Positions 43,473-51,847 of a DNA stretch of 64,000 bases are shown piece after piece. The stretch lies in assembly GCA_045646905.1 (NCBI GenBank), contig JAZRLP010000021.1, positions 27,806 to 91,805 of the forward strand. The letters run 5' to 3'. Source of the DNA: RGIG4079 sp045646905. Its GTDB lineage: Bacteria; Bacteroidota; Bacteroidia; Bacteroidales; Muribaculaceae. How positions within the stretch are numbered: position 1 is the stretch's first letter; every line of letters starts with the position of its first letter. Both the position numbers and the translations under genes were made by a program. A model generated the notes under the pieces. The model did no database searches, was not told where the DNA came from, and saw nothing but the letters and a program-made list of their open reading frames with translations.

Positions 43473-45863
43473 ATGATAAAAAGAGCTTTATTTATTTTAG
43501 TAGCATTGATACCATGTTTAACATTTGCTCAAAGAGATTTAGGTGAATGGAAATCATATTCGCGTTATACAAAAGTTACGCAAATGGAACAAACTCCCGA
43601 CAAAATTTATTTTTTGTCGGGCAATAGTTTGTATTCATATGATAAAAATACCAACGAAAGTTATACTTATACATCACTTAATAAATTAAGTGACAACACT
43701 ATAAATAGCATTTACTATAACAATAATGGTAAATATCTTCTTATAGCATATCAAACAGGGAATATTGACCTTTTATATGATGATGGAAAAGTAGTTAATA
43801 TATCTAATATAAAAGATGCCGTATTAACATTTCCACCCAATATTGTTGATGTAGCTTTTGGAGGTGAATGTATTTATATTGCCACTAAATTTGGTCTTGT
43901 AGTTTATGACGAAAGTAAACAAAAAGTAAAAACTACCGGAATATATAATAAAGAAATATCTTTTGTTACATGTGTAGGTGATTATGTTGTAGTAGACCAA
44001 AATCATACTTTATATTATATACATAAAGATGGTAATTTTGACTCATTTAATAATTTCACAAACATCACCTCGGGTAATTATTTTACCGATTTACAGGGTA
44101 TAAGCGAAAATAAAATGCTTGTATATGCATCAAATAAAAATATAAATCTTTTTACTTTTAATTTTGAAACTAATAAAATTAATGCAACTTCATTAGATGC
44201 TACTCAATCGGTTGCACAACTAATAAAAGGAAAAGATGAATATTATTATGTTTCTAATAATGTAGTTTATTCGGTAAATAAAGAAGGAGTTAAAAGCACT
44301 CATTCAACAATGCCATCTACTTTAGTATCTCAAGTATTATCTATTTGGGATAATCCTAATGATATATGGGCAGGTGATGGTAATGGTATTGCTAATTATA
44401 ATATTGCATCGGGAAATGCCGATGTGGTGATTGATAAAACAAAACCCACTTCTTTTACAGTAGATTATCCATTCCATATCACAAGTGATGCCAATGGTAA
44501 AGTTTATGTATCAAATCATGGTGAGTCAAGATATGTTACTACCTTTAAAGGCAACAACTGGTGGTATTCATATATCAACACTATCGAAAACGGAAAAGTT
44601 GAAAATATTACTCCATCGGGATTGGAATCGGTAAATAGTGCAAGTCCTAATTATCAACGCAAAGATGGTAAACCTTACACTTCTTACAATATAGTATTTG
44701 ATCCTGAAGACCCCGAAACTTATTACCTATCAACCTATTTTGATGGTATATATAAGATAAAAGATGGCAAGCAAGTAGCACATTATCACGAAGGAAATAG
44801 TACTTTATTAGCTATTTATGGTTGTCGTGTATTTGGTATTGCATTTGATAAAGAAAATAATTTGTGGTGTGTAAATGAAGTGAATGCAGGTAAAGGTAGC
44901 CCTGCTCTTCATATACTTCCAGCTGAAGCTCGTAAAAAAGAAACTACTACAAAAGAGGATTGGATTTCTATCAATTTAAATCCATTCATAGGTAGTCGTG
45001 ATGTGCGACTTTTAATTTGCAAAAAATCAAATATGATTTTCATATGTGATGGTATTTGGAGTGGTTATGTTGTAGCCTATGACACTAAAGGCACATATGC
45101 CGATACAAGTGATGATACTTATTACTTGTGGGATTACTTTGTTGACCAAGATGGTTTAGTATTTGACCCTTATCAATTTTCTGCGTTAGCCGAAGATGAA
45201 AATGGTCGAGTGTGGATAGGTACTACTAACGGTGTATTAGAAATAACCGACCCTTCAAAAGCTACCGATCCTTCTATGACAGTGAAACGATTGAAATTGA
45301 AAAATGAATCGGGAATAGGATATTCGGGTTATCTTGCCGATGCTCTCACTGTATTAAGTATTAGTGTTGATGAAAATAACAACAAATGGCTTGCTACAAC
45401 AAGTAATGGTGTGTATCATGTTGATCAAAATGGTGAAAAAATCTATAACCACTTCACTTCTGATAATAGTATGCTTCCTCCAGGTATTGCTTATAGCGTG
45501 TATGTGCATCCTACAACAAAATCGGTATTTATGGGTACTGCAAGTGGATTGGTTGAATATAATTCATCGTCATCGGCTTCTAAAGAAAATTATAATGATG
45601 TATATGCATATCCCAATCCAGTTAACCCCGATTATACAGGGTGGATTACTATCAATGGATTAATGCAAAATTCTAATGTGAAAATTGTAGATGCCAATGG
45701 CAATATTTGTTTCACTTGTGCATCGCAAGGTGGAAAAGTAACATGGGATGGATGTGATGTGAATGGCAATCGTGTGAAAGCCGGTGTTTATTATGTATAT
45801 GCTTCGCAAGGCGATGTTAATGCCGAAACTTCACCTGTGACTAAAATTATGGTCGTTAAGTAA
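43473..45863 (+). CDS. PorZ-like beta-propeller protein, second copy
   Basis: A 796-residue tandem paralogue of the preceding gene, beginning 16 bases after it. Both share LGEWxSYS-type starts, the EARKKETTT segment and identical repeat order, so they arose by duplication. Copy 2 has a longer mid-region (TFKGNNWWYSYINTIENGK) where copy 1 has a shorter, divergent stretch. The tail is again YPNPVNPDYTGWITINGLM ... AGVYYVYASQ. If one copy is the true PorZ, the other may have a specialised role. The operon ends at the hairpin at 45887. Confidence 0.8.
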   Translation: MIKRALFILVALIPCLTFAQRDLGEWKSYSRYTKVTQMEQTPDKIYFLSGNSLYSYDKNTNESYTYTSLNKLSDNTINSIYYNNNGKYLLIAYQTGNIDLLYDDGKVVNISNIKDAVLTFPPNIVDVAFGGECIYIATKFGLVVYDESKQKVKTTGIYNKEISFVTCVGDYVVVDQNHTLYYIHKDGNFDSFNNFTNITSGNYFTDLQGISENKMLVYASNKNINLFTFNFETNKINATSLDATQSVAQLIKGKDEYYYVSNNVVYSVNKEGVKSTHSTMPSTLVSQVLSIWDNPNDIWAGDGNGIANYNIASGNADVVIDKTKPTSFTVDYPFHITSDANGKVYVSNHGESRYVTTFKGNNWWYSYINTIENGKVENITPSGLESVNSASPNYQRKDGKPYTSYNIVFDPEDPETYYLSTYFDGIYKIKDGKQVAHYHEGNSTLLAIYGCRVFGIAFDKENNLWCVNEVNAGKGSPALHILPAEARKKETTTKEDWISINLNPFIGSRDVRLLICKKSNMIFICDGIWSGYVVAYDTKGTYADTSDDTYYLWDYFVDQDGLVFDPYQFSALAEDENGRVWIGTTNGVLEITDPSKATDPSMTVKRLKLKNESGIGYSGYLADALTVLSISVDENNNKWLATTSNGVYHVDQNGEKIYNHFTSDNSMLPPGIAYSVYVHPTTKSVFMGTASGLVEYNSSSSASKENYNDVYAYPNPVNPDYTGWITINGLMQNSNVKIVDANGNICFTCASQGGKVTWDGCDVNGNRVKAGVYYVYASQGDVNAETSPVTKIMVVK

Positions 45864-45886
45864 CAGTTTAAAACACAATAAAAATC

Positions 45887-45924
45887 AAAGGAGATTCCTC
45901 ACAACATTGAGAGAATCTCCTTTT
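45887..45924 (+). terminator. Terminator after the PorZ-like genes
   Basis: An 11-bp stem AAAGGAGATTC/GAATCTCCTTT with a 15-base loop, followed by only a short T-run. It ends 11 bases before the next ATG, so it could also act as an attenuator of that gene. Confidence 0.7.
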
Positions 45925-45934
45925 GAACAATAAT

Positions 45935-46468
45935 ATGGATATGAAGATTGATTTAAAATATAAAGATGAGCAAGATAAATGTTATGGACTCACAGGTGTA
46001 GCAATGAGTGCTGTGATATGGGATGTGGAACACCTCATATCGGCTATTTATCTCGATTCTGACGCATTTCAATCTATAAAATATACTCCACAACTACTTG
46101 CCGAGGGAAATGCCGAAATTTCGCCTCGAAATATATGGAATCATAATGTTGAGAAATTTAGGTTGTCGATGGGTATGATTTTATCAAATATTTTGTGTCG
46201 CACCTATGTATTGGATGGCAAATTTATCAATCATAAAACCAAGCAACATTTATATAATTATTTTGTAGAGGAGGGAAGTGTTACCTGTTCGCTCGAAAAA
46301 GATGAGGTAGAGGCTTTATTTAATAAGAATTATGATTATTTGAGTCGCATATTTTCTCATCCCGAGGTGCAACGCATTGCCGATGACTTTGCTCAATTAC
46401 TCAACCAGCGACGCTCGCTAACTCAAGCCGAGATAGTTGAAGCCCTTCAAACTCTAAATATGCTCTAA
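45935..46468 (+). CDS. Conserved-looking hypothetical protein
   Basis: A 177-residue soluble protein, alpha-helical in composition, starting MDMKIDLKYKDEQDKCYGLT. The likely start is the ATG at 45935 (or 45941); a TTG at 45923 lies in the terminator. It contains no motif that I recognise. It ends at the long bidirectional terminator at 46504, facing the Lrp gene. No promoter box fits between the preceding hairpin and the start, so expression probably depends on read-through from the PorZ-like operon. Confidence 0.75.
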   Translation: MDMKIDLKYKDEQDKCYGLTGVAMSAVIWDVEHLISAIYLDSDAFQSIKYTPQLLAEGNAEISPRNIWNHNVEKFRLSMGMILSNILCRTYVLDGKFINHKTKQHLYNYFVEEGSVTCSLEKDEVEALFNKNYDYLSRIFSHPEVQRIADDFAQLLNQRRSLTQAEIVEALQTLNML

Positions 46469-46503
46469 ACAATATATTAACCAAAATAAAAGGTTACTTG
46501 GAT

Positions 46504-46549
46504 AAAAAAACGATAGGCTATGTTTTTTTGACATAGCCTATCGTTTTTA
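46504..46549. terminator. Bidirectional terminator between convergent genes
   Basis: A 14-bp perfect stem ACGATAGGCTATGT/ACATAGCCTATCGT with A-run before and T-run after. It serves both the hypothetical gene (plus) and the Lrp gene (minus). Confidence 0.9.
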
Positions 46550-46580
46550 TGTTGTTATAGTGTTTTTTACTACTCAATCA

Positions 46581-47042
46581 TTATTTGTAGTGAATAGGAA
46601 TTTCACGAGCTATACTATGGTCGAGCGAAATGAGGGTTTCGGTACCAGTAACACCATGAATCATTTGAATTTTATTATTGAGCAAATCCATCAAATGCTC
46701 GTTATCTCGAGCATAAAGCTTGATGAGCATTGTATATGGGCCTGTTGTGAAGTGACATTCTACAATTTCGGGAATTTTTTCTAATTCGGGAACAACATCA
46801 CGATACATAGCACCGCGTTCAAGGTTAACACCTATATATGTACAAGTTCGATAACCAAGTATTTTAGGATTGACATGATATCCCGAACCTGTGATAACAT
46901 CAAGGTCAATCATGCGTTGTATGCGTTGATGAATAGCAGCACGCGACACTCCACATTCAGTAGCTACATCTTTTGATGCTATACGAGCATTGCGCATCAC
47001 GATTTCAAGAATCTTTCTGTCAAGATTATCTATTTTTTCCAT
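46581..47042 (-). CDS. Lrp/AsnC-family transcriptional regulator
   Basis: A 153-residue regulator. N-terminal helix-turn-helix: LDRKILEIVMRNARIASKDV then CGVSRAAIHQRIQRM. The C-terminal RAM (ACT-like) domain runs about residues 65-150 with the glycine turn TTGPYTMLIKLYARD. Family members bind amino acids and form octamers. The target is unknown; the gene stands alone between the two terminators and the FKBP operon. A TATTTTTG box lies 23 bases upstream of the ATG. Confidence 0.95.
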   Translation of the reverse strand: MEKIDNLDRKILEIVMRNARIASKDVATECGVSRAAIHQRIQRMIDLDVITGSGYHVNPKILGYRTCTYIGVNLERGAMYRDVVPELEKIPEIVECHFTTGPYTMLIKLYARDNEHLMDLLNNKIQMIHGVTGTETLISLDHSIAREIPIHYK

Positions 47043-47064
47043 GTGTATAAATATAAATTCAAGG

Positions 47065-47072
47065 CAAAAATA
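47065..47072 (-). promoter_or_regulatory. Promoter -7 box of the Lrp gene
   Basis: TATTTTTG on the minus strand, directly downstream of the FKBP terminator. Confidence 0.45.
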
Positions 47073-47073
47073 A

Positions 47074-47125
47074 TGAAAAAAAATAAGAAAAGATGCATTT
47101 TGCTAAAAAAAATGCATCTTTTCTT
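47074..47125 (-). terminator. Terminator of the FKBP operon
   Basis: On the minus strand a perfect 15-bp stem AAGAAAAGATGCATT/AATGCATCTTTTCTT with an 11-base loop is followed by a T-rich run. Confidence 0.8.
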
Positions 47126-47197
47126 GTATTTTGCTAAAAAAATCTACTTTTTGAAAGCCGATTTTGATATGTTTTTTACATTTTTATGTAAAAGTTA

Positions 47198-48139
47198 TTA
47201 TTTTTTGATGGGTTTACCAGGCATAGCTGCTGGTTTGCTTTCTTTGTTGATTTCGGTTACTTCAACTTCAAAAACAAGAGTTTGGTTAGGACCGATACCT
47301 GCTGCTGGTTGACCTTGTACACCATAACCGAGTTTGCCAGGGATATAGAATACAGCTTTACCGCCTTTAGCGAGCAATTTAAGACCTTCAGCAAAACCAG
47401 GTACAACGCCTCTTACAGGGAATTCGCGAGCTTCACCTTTTGAATCGTCAAATACTGTGTCGTTAATGAGTTTACCCACATATTTAACTTTTACGAAATC
47501 TTCGTCGGTAGCTTTTTCACCAGCACCTTCGTTGATGATTTTGTAAGAAAGCCCCGATGCAGTAGTTTTGATTTCGGCATCTTCTTGTTTTTTCTTATTG
47601 ATGAAAGCTTCACCTGTTTTAGTTCCTTGGATAGCTTCGGGTGATTTTTCAAGTTCAGCAAGGCGTTTTTGGTGAGCTGCTTCTTGAAGTTTACCATTAG
47701 CCATTTGCAAGAAAGTGTTGTATTCGTTGAGAGTTTCCATTGAAGTAGAGTCAGCTTTAAGAGCTTTTGCAAATTCTTCAAGGAGTTTTTTGCGGTCAAC
47801 TTTAGCACCCATTTTTTCAAATTGCATGATTTGACCAGCAAGTTGCAAGCCCATAGAGATACCAGCTGTTTTACCTACATTGGCAGTATCGATTGAAAGA
47901 ATGTATTCAATACCTGCAATGATTTCGTCTTTTGACAATTTAGCTTTGTAAGCGCTATCGGGGATAGAGTTGATTTGGTTAGCGATGCCACCACCCATAC
48001 CAGCACCCATAGCGATTGACAATGAGTCGGTGTTTACAATGCATGAATCGCTGTCGCTACCACTTGCTTGGCTTCCATCGCCACAGCTTGTTGTGAATAA
48101 GAGTGCTAAAGCACCCATTCCTAAAATGAATTTTTTCAT
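47198..48139 (-). CDS. FKBP-type peptidyl-prolyl isomerase, lipoprotein
   Basis: A 313-residue protein with a lipoprotein signal (LLFTTSC, Cys19), an N-terminal helical dimerisation domain like Mip/FkpA (about 30-170) and a C-terminal FKBP domain (about 195-300: VKYVGKLINDTVFDDSKG, GFAEGLKLLAKGGKAVFYIP). A Lys/Pro-rich tail ends in MPGKPIKK. It should help folding on the outer membrane. Third gene of a three-FKBP operon; the gap to the upstream gene is 38 bases. Confidence 0.94.
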   Translation of the reverse strand: MKKFILGMGALALLFTTSCGDGSQASGSDSDSCIVNTDSLSIAMGAGMGGGIANQINSIPDSAYKAKLSKDEIIAGIEYILSIDTANVGKTAGISMGLQLAGQIMQFEKMGAKVDRKKLLEEFAKALKADSTSMETLNEYNTFLQMANGKLQEAAHQKRLAELEKSPEAIQGTKTGEAFINKKKQEDAEIKTTASGLSYKIINEGAGEKATDEDFVKVKYVGKLINDTVFDDSKGEAREFPVRGVVPGFAEGLKLLAKGGKAVFYIPGKLGYGVQGQPAAGIGPNQTLVFEVEVTEINKESKPAAMPGKPIKK

Positions 48140-48177
48140 AATTAAAATTATTGTTTTGGTTATTATTTAATTGTTTT

Positions 48178-48990
48178 TTATTCTACAATAATATTTATTA
48201 ATTCAACAGTGAAATCCAATGCCGAATTTCCAGGAATAACTCCTTGCACATTTTCTTTTCCGTAGCCTAAATGTGCTGGAATAAACATGCGATATTTGCC
48301 TCCAGCCTTCATCATTTTTAGACCTTCGGTAAATCCAGGAACAAGATTATCAACATCAAATGTTGTAGTGTTTTCACCGGTAGTATCAAATACTGTGCCA
48401 TCGGCAAGTTTTCCGGTGTATTTCACTATCACTTGGTTGCCCGATACGGGCGATGCTCCATAACCCTCTTTTATAACCTCAAAAAGAAGTCCCGACTCGG
48501 TTTTAATAACACCTTCGCGTTTCAATTGTTCATTCAAGAAAGCCTCTTGTGAAGCCACGCTCACAGTGTCGGGAGTGTTTTTTTGTGGAGAGAAGAAGTC
48601 ATGAATATACTTCTCGGCACCAGCTTTATCCATTCCTATTGATTTGCCTTGAGCCAATTCGTTGAGAGTATTTATGATGCGTTCGGGTTTAATGAAAATA
48701 CCTTCTCGAAGCATATCATTAGCGCGCAACATCATAACAATACCTTGGAATACCCCAGCATCGTGGAGCGATGATGAGTTGAAAATTCTGAGGCCTTCTC
48801 TCATTCCGGCAAAAAGCGAATCTGCTTTTTGTGGATTATTTTGGTGTATTTCGGCAAATTGGTCGTTCCACAACACTCCAAGGGCGATGTCGAGCGAGTC
48901 GGCAACAGGTTTTTCTTCTTGGTTTTGTGCCATTGAAGAAAACGACACAACAGCAAGAAGCAATGAAACAAAGAGTGATTTTAGTTTCAT
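48178..48990 (-). CDS. FKBP-type peptidyl-prolyl isomerase, periplasmic
   Basis: A 270-residue protein with a cleavable signal peptide (SLLLAVVSFSSMAQ) and no lipobox. The FkpA-type helical N-domain is followed by an FKBP domain (VIVKYTGKLADGTVFDTTG, PGFTEGLKMMKAGGKYRMFI). The central gene of the operon; its start is three bases after the stop of the cytoplasmic FKBP. Confidence 0.94.
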   Translation of the reverse strand: MKLKSLFVSLLLAVVSFSSMAQNQEEKPVADSLDIALGVLWNDQFAEIHQNNPQKADSLFAGMREGLRIFNSSSLHDAGVFQGIVMMLRANDMLREGIFIKPERIINTLNELAQGKSIGMDKAGAEKYIHDFFSPQKNTPDTVSVASQEAFLNEQLKREGVIKTESGLLFEVIKEGYGASPVSGNQVIVKYTGKLADGTVFDTTGENTTTFDVDNLVPGFTEGLKMMKAGGKYRMFIPAHLGYGKENVQGVIPGNSALDFTVELINIIVE

Positions 48991-48993
48991 AAA

Positions 48994-49614
48994 TTATTTA
49001 CCTGCGATTTGGAGCAATTCTACATCAAAAATCAATGTTGAGTTAGGACCAATAGCACCACCTGCACCACGAGGACCATAAGCCAAATCAGAAGGAATGT
49101 AAAGACGCCATTTAGCACCCACTTGCATCATTTGAAGAGCTTCAACCCAACCTGGGATAACTTGTGTCACACCAAAAGTAGCTGGAGTGCCGCGTTCTAC
49201 CGAACTGTCAAATACTGTACCATCAATGAGAGTACCTGTGTAGTGAACAACTACTGTGTCGCTTGCAGCAGGTTTGTCGCCATTACCTTCGGCAATAACT
49301 TCATATTGAAGACCGCTTTCGGTTGTTTTCACTTCAGCGCGTTTAGCATTTTCGGCAAGGAAAGCTTCACCTGCAGCCTTGTTCACTTCGCCCATTTTAG
49401 CAGCAGCTTCGTTTTGTTTAGCTTCAAGAGCCATAAAGAAATCGCGAATCACCTCTTTAGCTTCATCATAGCTCATTTTGGGTTGAGAGCCTGCAAAAAC
49501 AGCTTCTACACCTTCGGCAAATTCTTTAATATTCATTTCTTCTATGCCAGAGCTTTTGAAATTGTTACCCATACTCAAGCCAAGGGCATAGCTTAATCGT
49601 TCTAATTCAGTCAT
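48994..49614 (-). CDS. FKBP-type peptidyl-prolyl isomerase, cytoplasmic
   Basis: A 206-residue protein without signal peptide. It starts MTELERLSYALGLSMGNNF at the ATG at 49614; an in-frame start at 49659 would read through the promoter box at 49664-49657 and is rejected. The helical N-domain (about 1-75) and the FKBP domain (VVHYTGTLIDGTVFDSSVER, PGWVEALQMMQVGAKWRLYI) are complete. The first gene of the operon. Three tandem FKBPs with cytoplasmic, periplasmic and lipid-anchored signals suggest one folding aid per compartment. Confidence 0.95.
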   Translation of the reverse strand: MTELERLSYALGLSMGNNFKSSGIEEMNIKEFAEGVEAVFAGSQPKMSYDEAKEVIRDFFMALEAKQNEAAAKMGEVNKAAGEAFLAENAKRAEVKTTESGLQYEVIAEGNGDKPAASDTVVVHYTGTLIDGTVFDSSVERGTPATFGVTQVIPGWVEALQMMQVGAKWRLYIPSDLAYGPRGAGGAIGPNSTLIFDVELLQIAGK

Positions 49615-49656
49615 AATTTTATGTTTAAATAAATTGTTATTAATAATTTCAACCCA

Positions 49657-49664
49657 CAAAGGTA
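49657..49664 (-). promoter_or_regulatory. Promoter -7 box of the FKBP operon
   Basis: TACCTTTG on the minus strand; a start near 49651 leaves a leader of about 37 bases before the ATG at 49614 and decides that start. Confidence 0.6.
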
Positions 49665-49731
49665 ATCAATTTTAATTCATACTACATAATTTAAAATGCA
49701 TAATTAAGTTAAACACATTAAAATGAGCATA

Positions 49732-49767
49732 AAAAAGCGAGCAATCCACTGCGGATTGCTCGCTTGA
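49732..49767 (-). terminator. Terminator of the six-gene operon, hairpin copy A
   Basis: A 13-bp perfect stem AAGCGAGCAATCC/GGATTGCTCGCTT with loop ACTGC. On the minus strand it is followed by TTTTTT, so it terminates the operon at 59054-49822. The 36-bp sequence is identical to 59408-59443. Confidence 0.9.
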
Positions 49768-49821
49768 AGGAGTGTATTAAAATTGATAAATAGAATTTAT
49801 TTACAATATTTAATGTACTAG

Positions 49822-51036
49822 TTACCACCAGCAGAAGCCTATTCCAAAAACAAGCCCATTGAGAGGTTTAGCATTGGGACAAATATTATACCCAATAGAT
49901 AAAGATATCGCATCATCATTTGAAGTAGGAATATATCCTACAATGTTTGGACGTGCAAAAAAGTAACTTTTAGTAGTTTTAGTTCCTTCATATTGGTCAT
50001 AATAATCAGATGTTATGTTATCGATTAATTTTATATTTTCACAAATAAAAACACCTAATCCACATTCTATTGCTATATGTTTAAAATTTAATCCAGGAAT
50101 AATAGATATTTGAAACATAGGGTTAATGTATTCACTTTCAGTTTTAAAAATCTTCCCATTTTCAGCTAAATAATCTTTACTATTCAATAAGAAGTATGTA
50201 TCGTTTAATTCTTGATAATCATCGCTGTAACCATAATTTAATCCGTCAGGTTCTATATCAGTGGGAAGTGATGCTATTTGAGCATCAAATCCTAATTGAA
50301 AATAAGATTTATGAAAATTCATTCCAACACCAAACAATCCAGTAGAATTGAAGCAACTGATAAATCTAAATTCTGTACCTTTATCTTCTGGAGTAAAAGT
50401 ATTTTCTATTTTTTCCCAATTTTCTTTTCTTTTTTCTTTTCTTTTTTCTTTTCTTTTTTCTCTATTTAGTGCATTCTGTTTTTCCTGTTTTTTTGTTATT
50501 TCATCGTCATAGTTCGTATCTGCATCTTTAACTTTTTGCTCTACTTGACCCTGTGCATAACCAAGATCTGCTAACAAACTATATGCAATTTTTTTTATTA
50601 ATGTAGGGCTTTCTATATTTTTAATGCCCTCATTATCATGAGCATATCCTATATATGTTGCTGTTTTTTTTAGCTTTTTAGATTCTATATCAAAAACTTT
50701 TGCAATAAAAATACAATCTCCTGAAGATATATTTTTTTCTAATGTAACAACACATAATTCGTTTGGGACAATTTCTTCTCCAAATCGTTTCATTAATTCA
50801 GTAGGAACATTCCCAGCTTCTTGATATGCTAATTCATCATATATCTCTCCAGCAAAAACGCCCGAATCCCTACATACTCTTACAGTATTACCCTCGGAAA
50901 TTAATTGAGCTTGAAAAATATTTTCAATAATTGATTTCAATTTTATTGAATCACTTACGGCTACATACACTACGTTTTGTGCGTATGAATTTATCCCCAT
51001 TAAAATGCAGATAGAAATAATAATAAGTTTTTTCAT
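49822..51036 (-). CDS. Exported protein: CsgG-like N-domain, KR-rich linker, barrel-like C-domain
   Basis: A 404-residue exported protein (signal about 1-19, ending INSYAQ). Residues 20-170 look CsgG-like (RFGEEIVPNELCVVTLEKN, IAKVFDIESKKLKKTATY). A Lys/Arg/Glu linker at about 185-210 (KREKRKEKRKEKRKENWEK) comes from tandem 12-bp DNA repeats. The C-terminal 190 residues alternate in a way typical of an outer-membrane beta-barrel and end in FGIGFCWW with a terminal aromatic residue, a beta-barrel assembly signal. It is the last gene of the six-gene operon. The domain calls are by pattern only. It may link the system to the outer membrane. Confidence 0.65.
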   Translation of the reverse strand: MKKLIIISICILMGINSYAQNVVYVAVSDSIKLKSIIENIFQAQLISEGNTVRVCRDSGVFAGEIYDELAYQEAGNVPTELMKRFGEEIVPNELCVVTLEKNISSGDCIFIAKVFDIESKKLKKTATYIGYAHDNEGIKNIESPTLIKKIAYSLLADLGYAQGQVEQKVKDADTNYDDEITKKQEKQNALNREKRKEKRKEKRKENWEKIENTFTPEDKGTEFRFISCFNSTGLFGVGMNFHKSYFQLGFDAQIASLPTDIEPDGLNYGYSDDYQELNDTYFLLNSKDYLAENGKIFKTESEYINPMFQISIIPGLNFKHIAIECGLGVFICENIKLIDNITSDYYDQYEGTKTTKSYFFARPNIVGYIPTSNDDAISLSIGYNICPNAKPLNGLVFGIGFCWW

Positions 51037-51049
51037 TGTGTTAAAGTTG

Positions 51050-51829
51050 TTAATATTTATTTAAATGTTTTAATATTTCTGAGCTAATTGTTTTATTAAT
51101 TTTATTATAAGCATTTATAGCTGCAGTTCTATATTTACTACTATTCCCTTTATCAGTAATCTCAACTTCATATATTGTTTCATTTGAAATAGAATCTACA
51201 ATTTTTATATAAGCTACAACATTTGAACAATATATTTTTCTAATATTTTCATTATTAGATTTTATTTCTGTGAAGTTTTGTTCATATGCATTTGCTGTAA
51301 CATATACGCTCCAATATGCTTTATCGGGGTCGTCGGTAAATCTAAAATCAGAATTGTTAGCAATGTGTCCTTTAATTGCTTGGTGCATTCCAGTATATTC
51401 GCAGTCAATAAGAAACGCATTTGACGATACAAAGAGTAACTTTCTCTTGATTCTTTCTTGTTGAATTGAGTCTTTTATTCTTTGTTCTTCAGCAAGTCGA
51501 GCTTCTTTTTCTTTTTTTTCTTTCGCAAGTTTTGCTTCATGAGCTCTGCGTTGTGCAGCGGCAACTTCAGCCTTTCGTTTAGCTTGTATTATTGCTTTTT
51601 TTTCTGATATTTTTGTTTGACACTTACTAATCCATATATTGATATTATTAATTTGATCAGTATTAAATTCTGAATGATATACAGTTTTGCAGGACTTGAA
51701 ACCTTGAAGAGCCTCTTCATAACGGCCACTATTGTATAATGATTTAACGTGGTTGAAATATTCAATTCCACCAGCAAAACTCAAGAAATTTGTAAAGCAT
51801 ACAAATAAGAGTATTAATAGTTTTCTCAT
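51050..51829 (-). CDS. Exported TPR/coiled-coil protein with LPP20-like C-domain
   Basis: A 259-residue protein with signal peptide (about 1-19), one TPR-like helical pair (SLYNSGRYEEALQGFKSCK), a long charged coiled coil (about 75-125: KRKAEVAAAQRRAHEAKLAK) and a C-terminal alpha/beta domain (about 130-255) that resembles LPP20/FlgT/CsgG-like envelope domains. It should be periplasmic. It lies 13 bases before the last gene of the operon and 18 after the HTH protein. Confidence 0.65.
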   Translation of the reverse strand: MRKLLILLFVCFTNFLSFAGGIEYFNHVKSLYNSGRYEEALQGFKSCKTVYHSEFNTDQINNINIWISKCQTKISEKKAIIQAKRKAEVAAAQRRAHEAKLAKEKKEKEARLAEEQRIKDSIQQERIKRKLLFVSSNAFLIDCEYTGMHQAIKGHIANNSDFRFTDDPDKAYWSVYVTANAYEQNFTEIKSNNENIRKIYCSNVVAYIKIVDSISNETIYEVEITDKGNSSKYRTAAINAYNKINKTISSEILKHLNKY

Positions 51830-51847
51830 AACCTATTATTAATAAAA

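Noticed and set aside
47065..47160. Riboswitch between the FKBP operon and the Lrp gene
   Set aside because: The only fold is a simple hairpin with a T-rich run, sufficient as the FKBP terminator.
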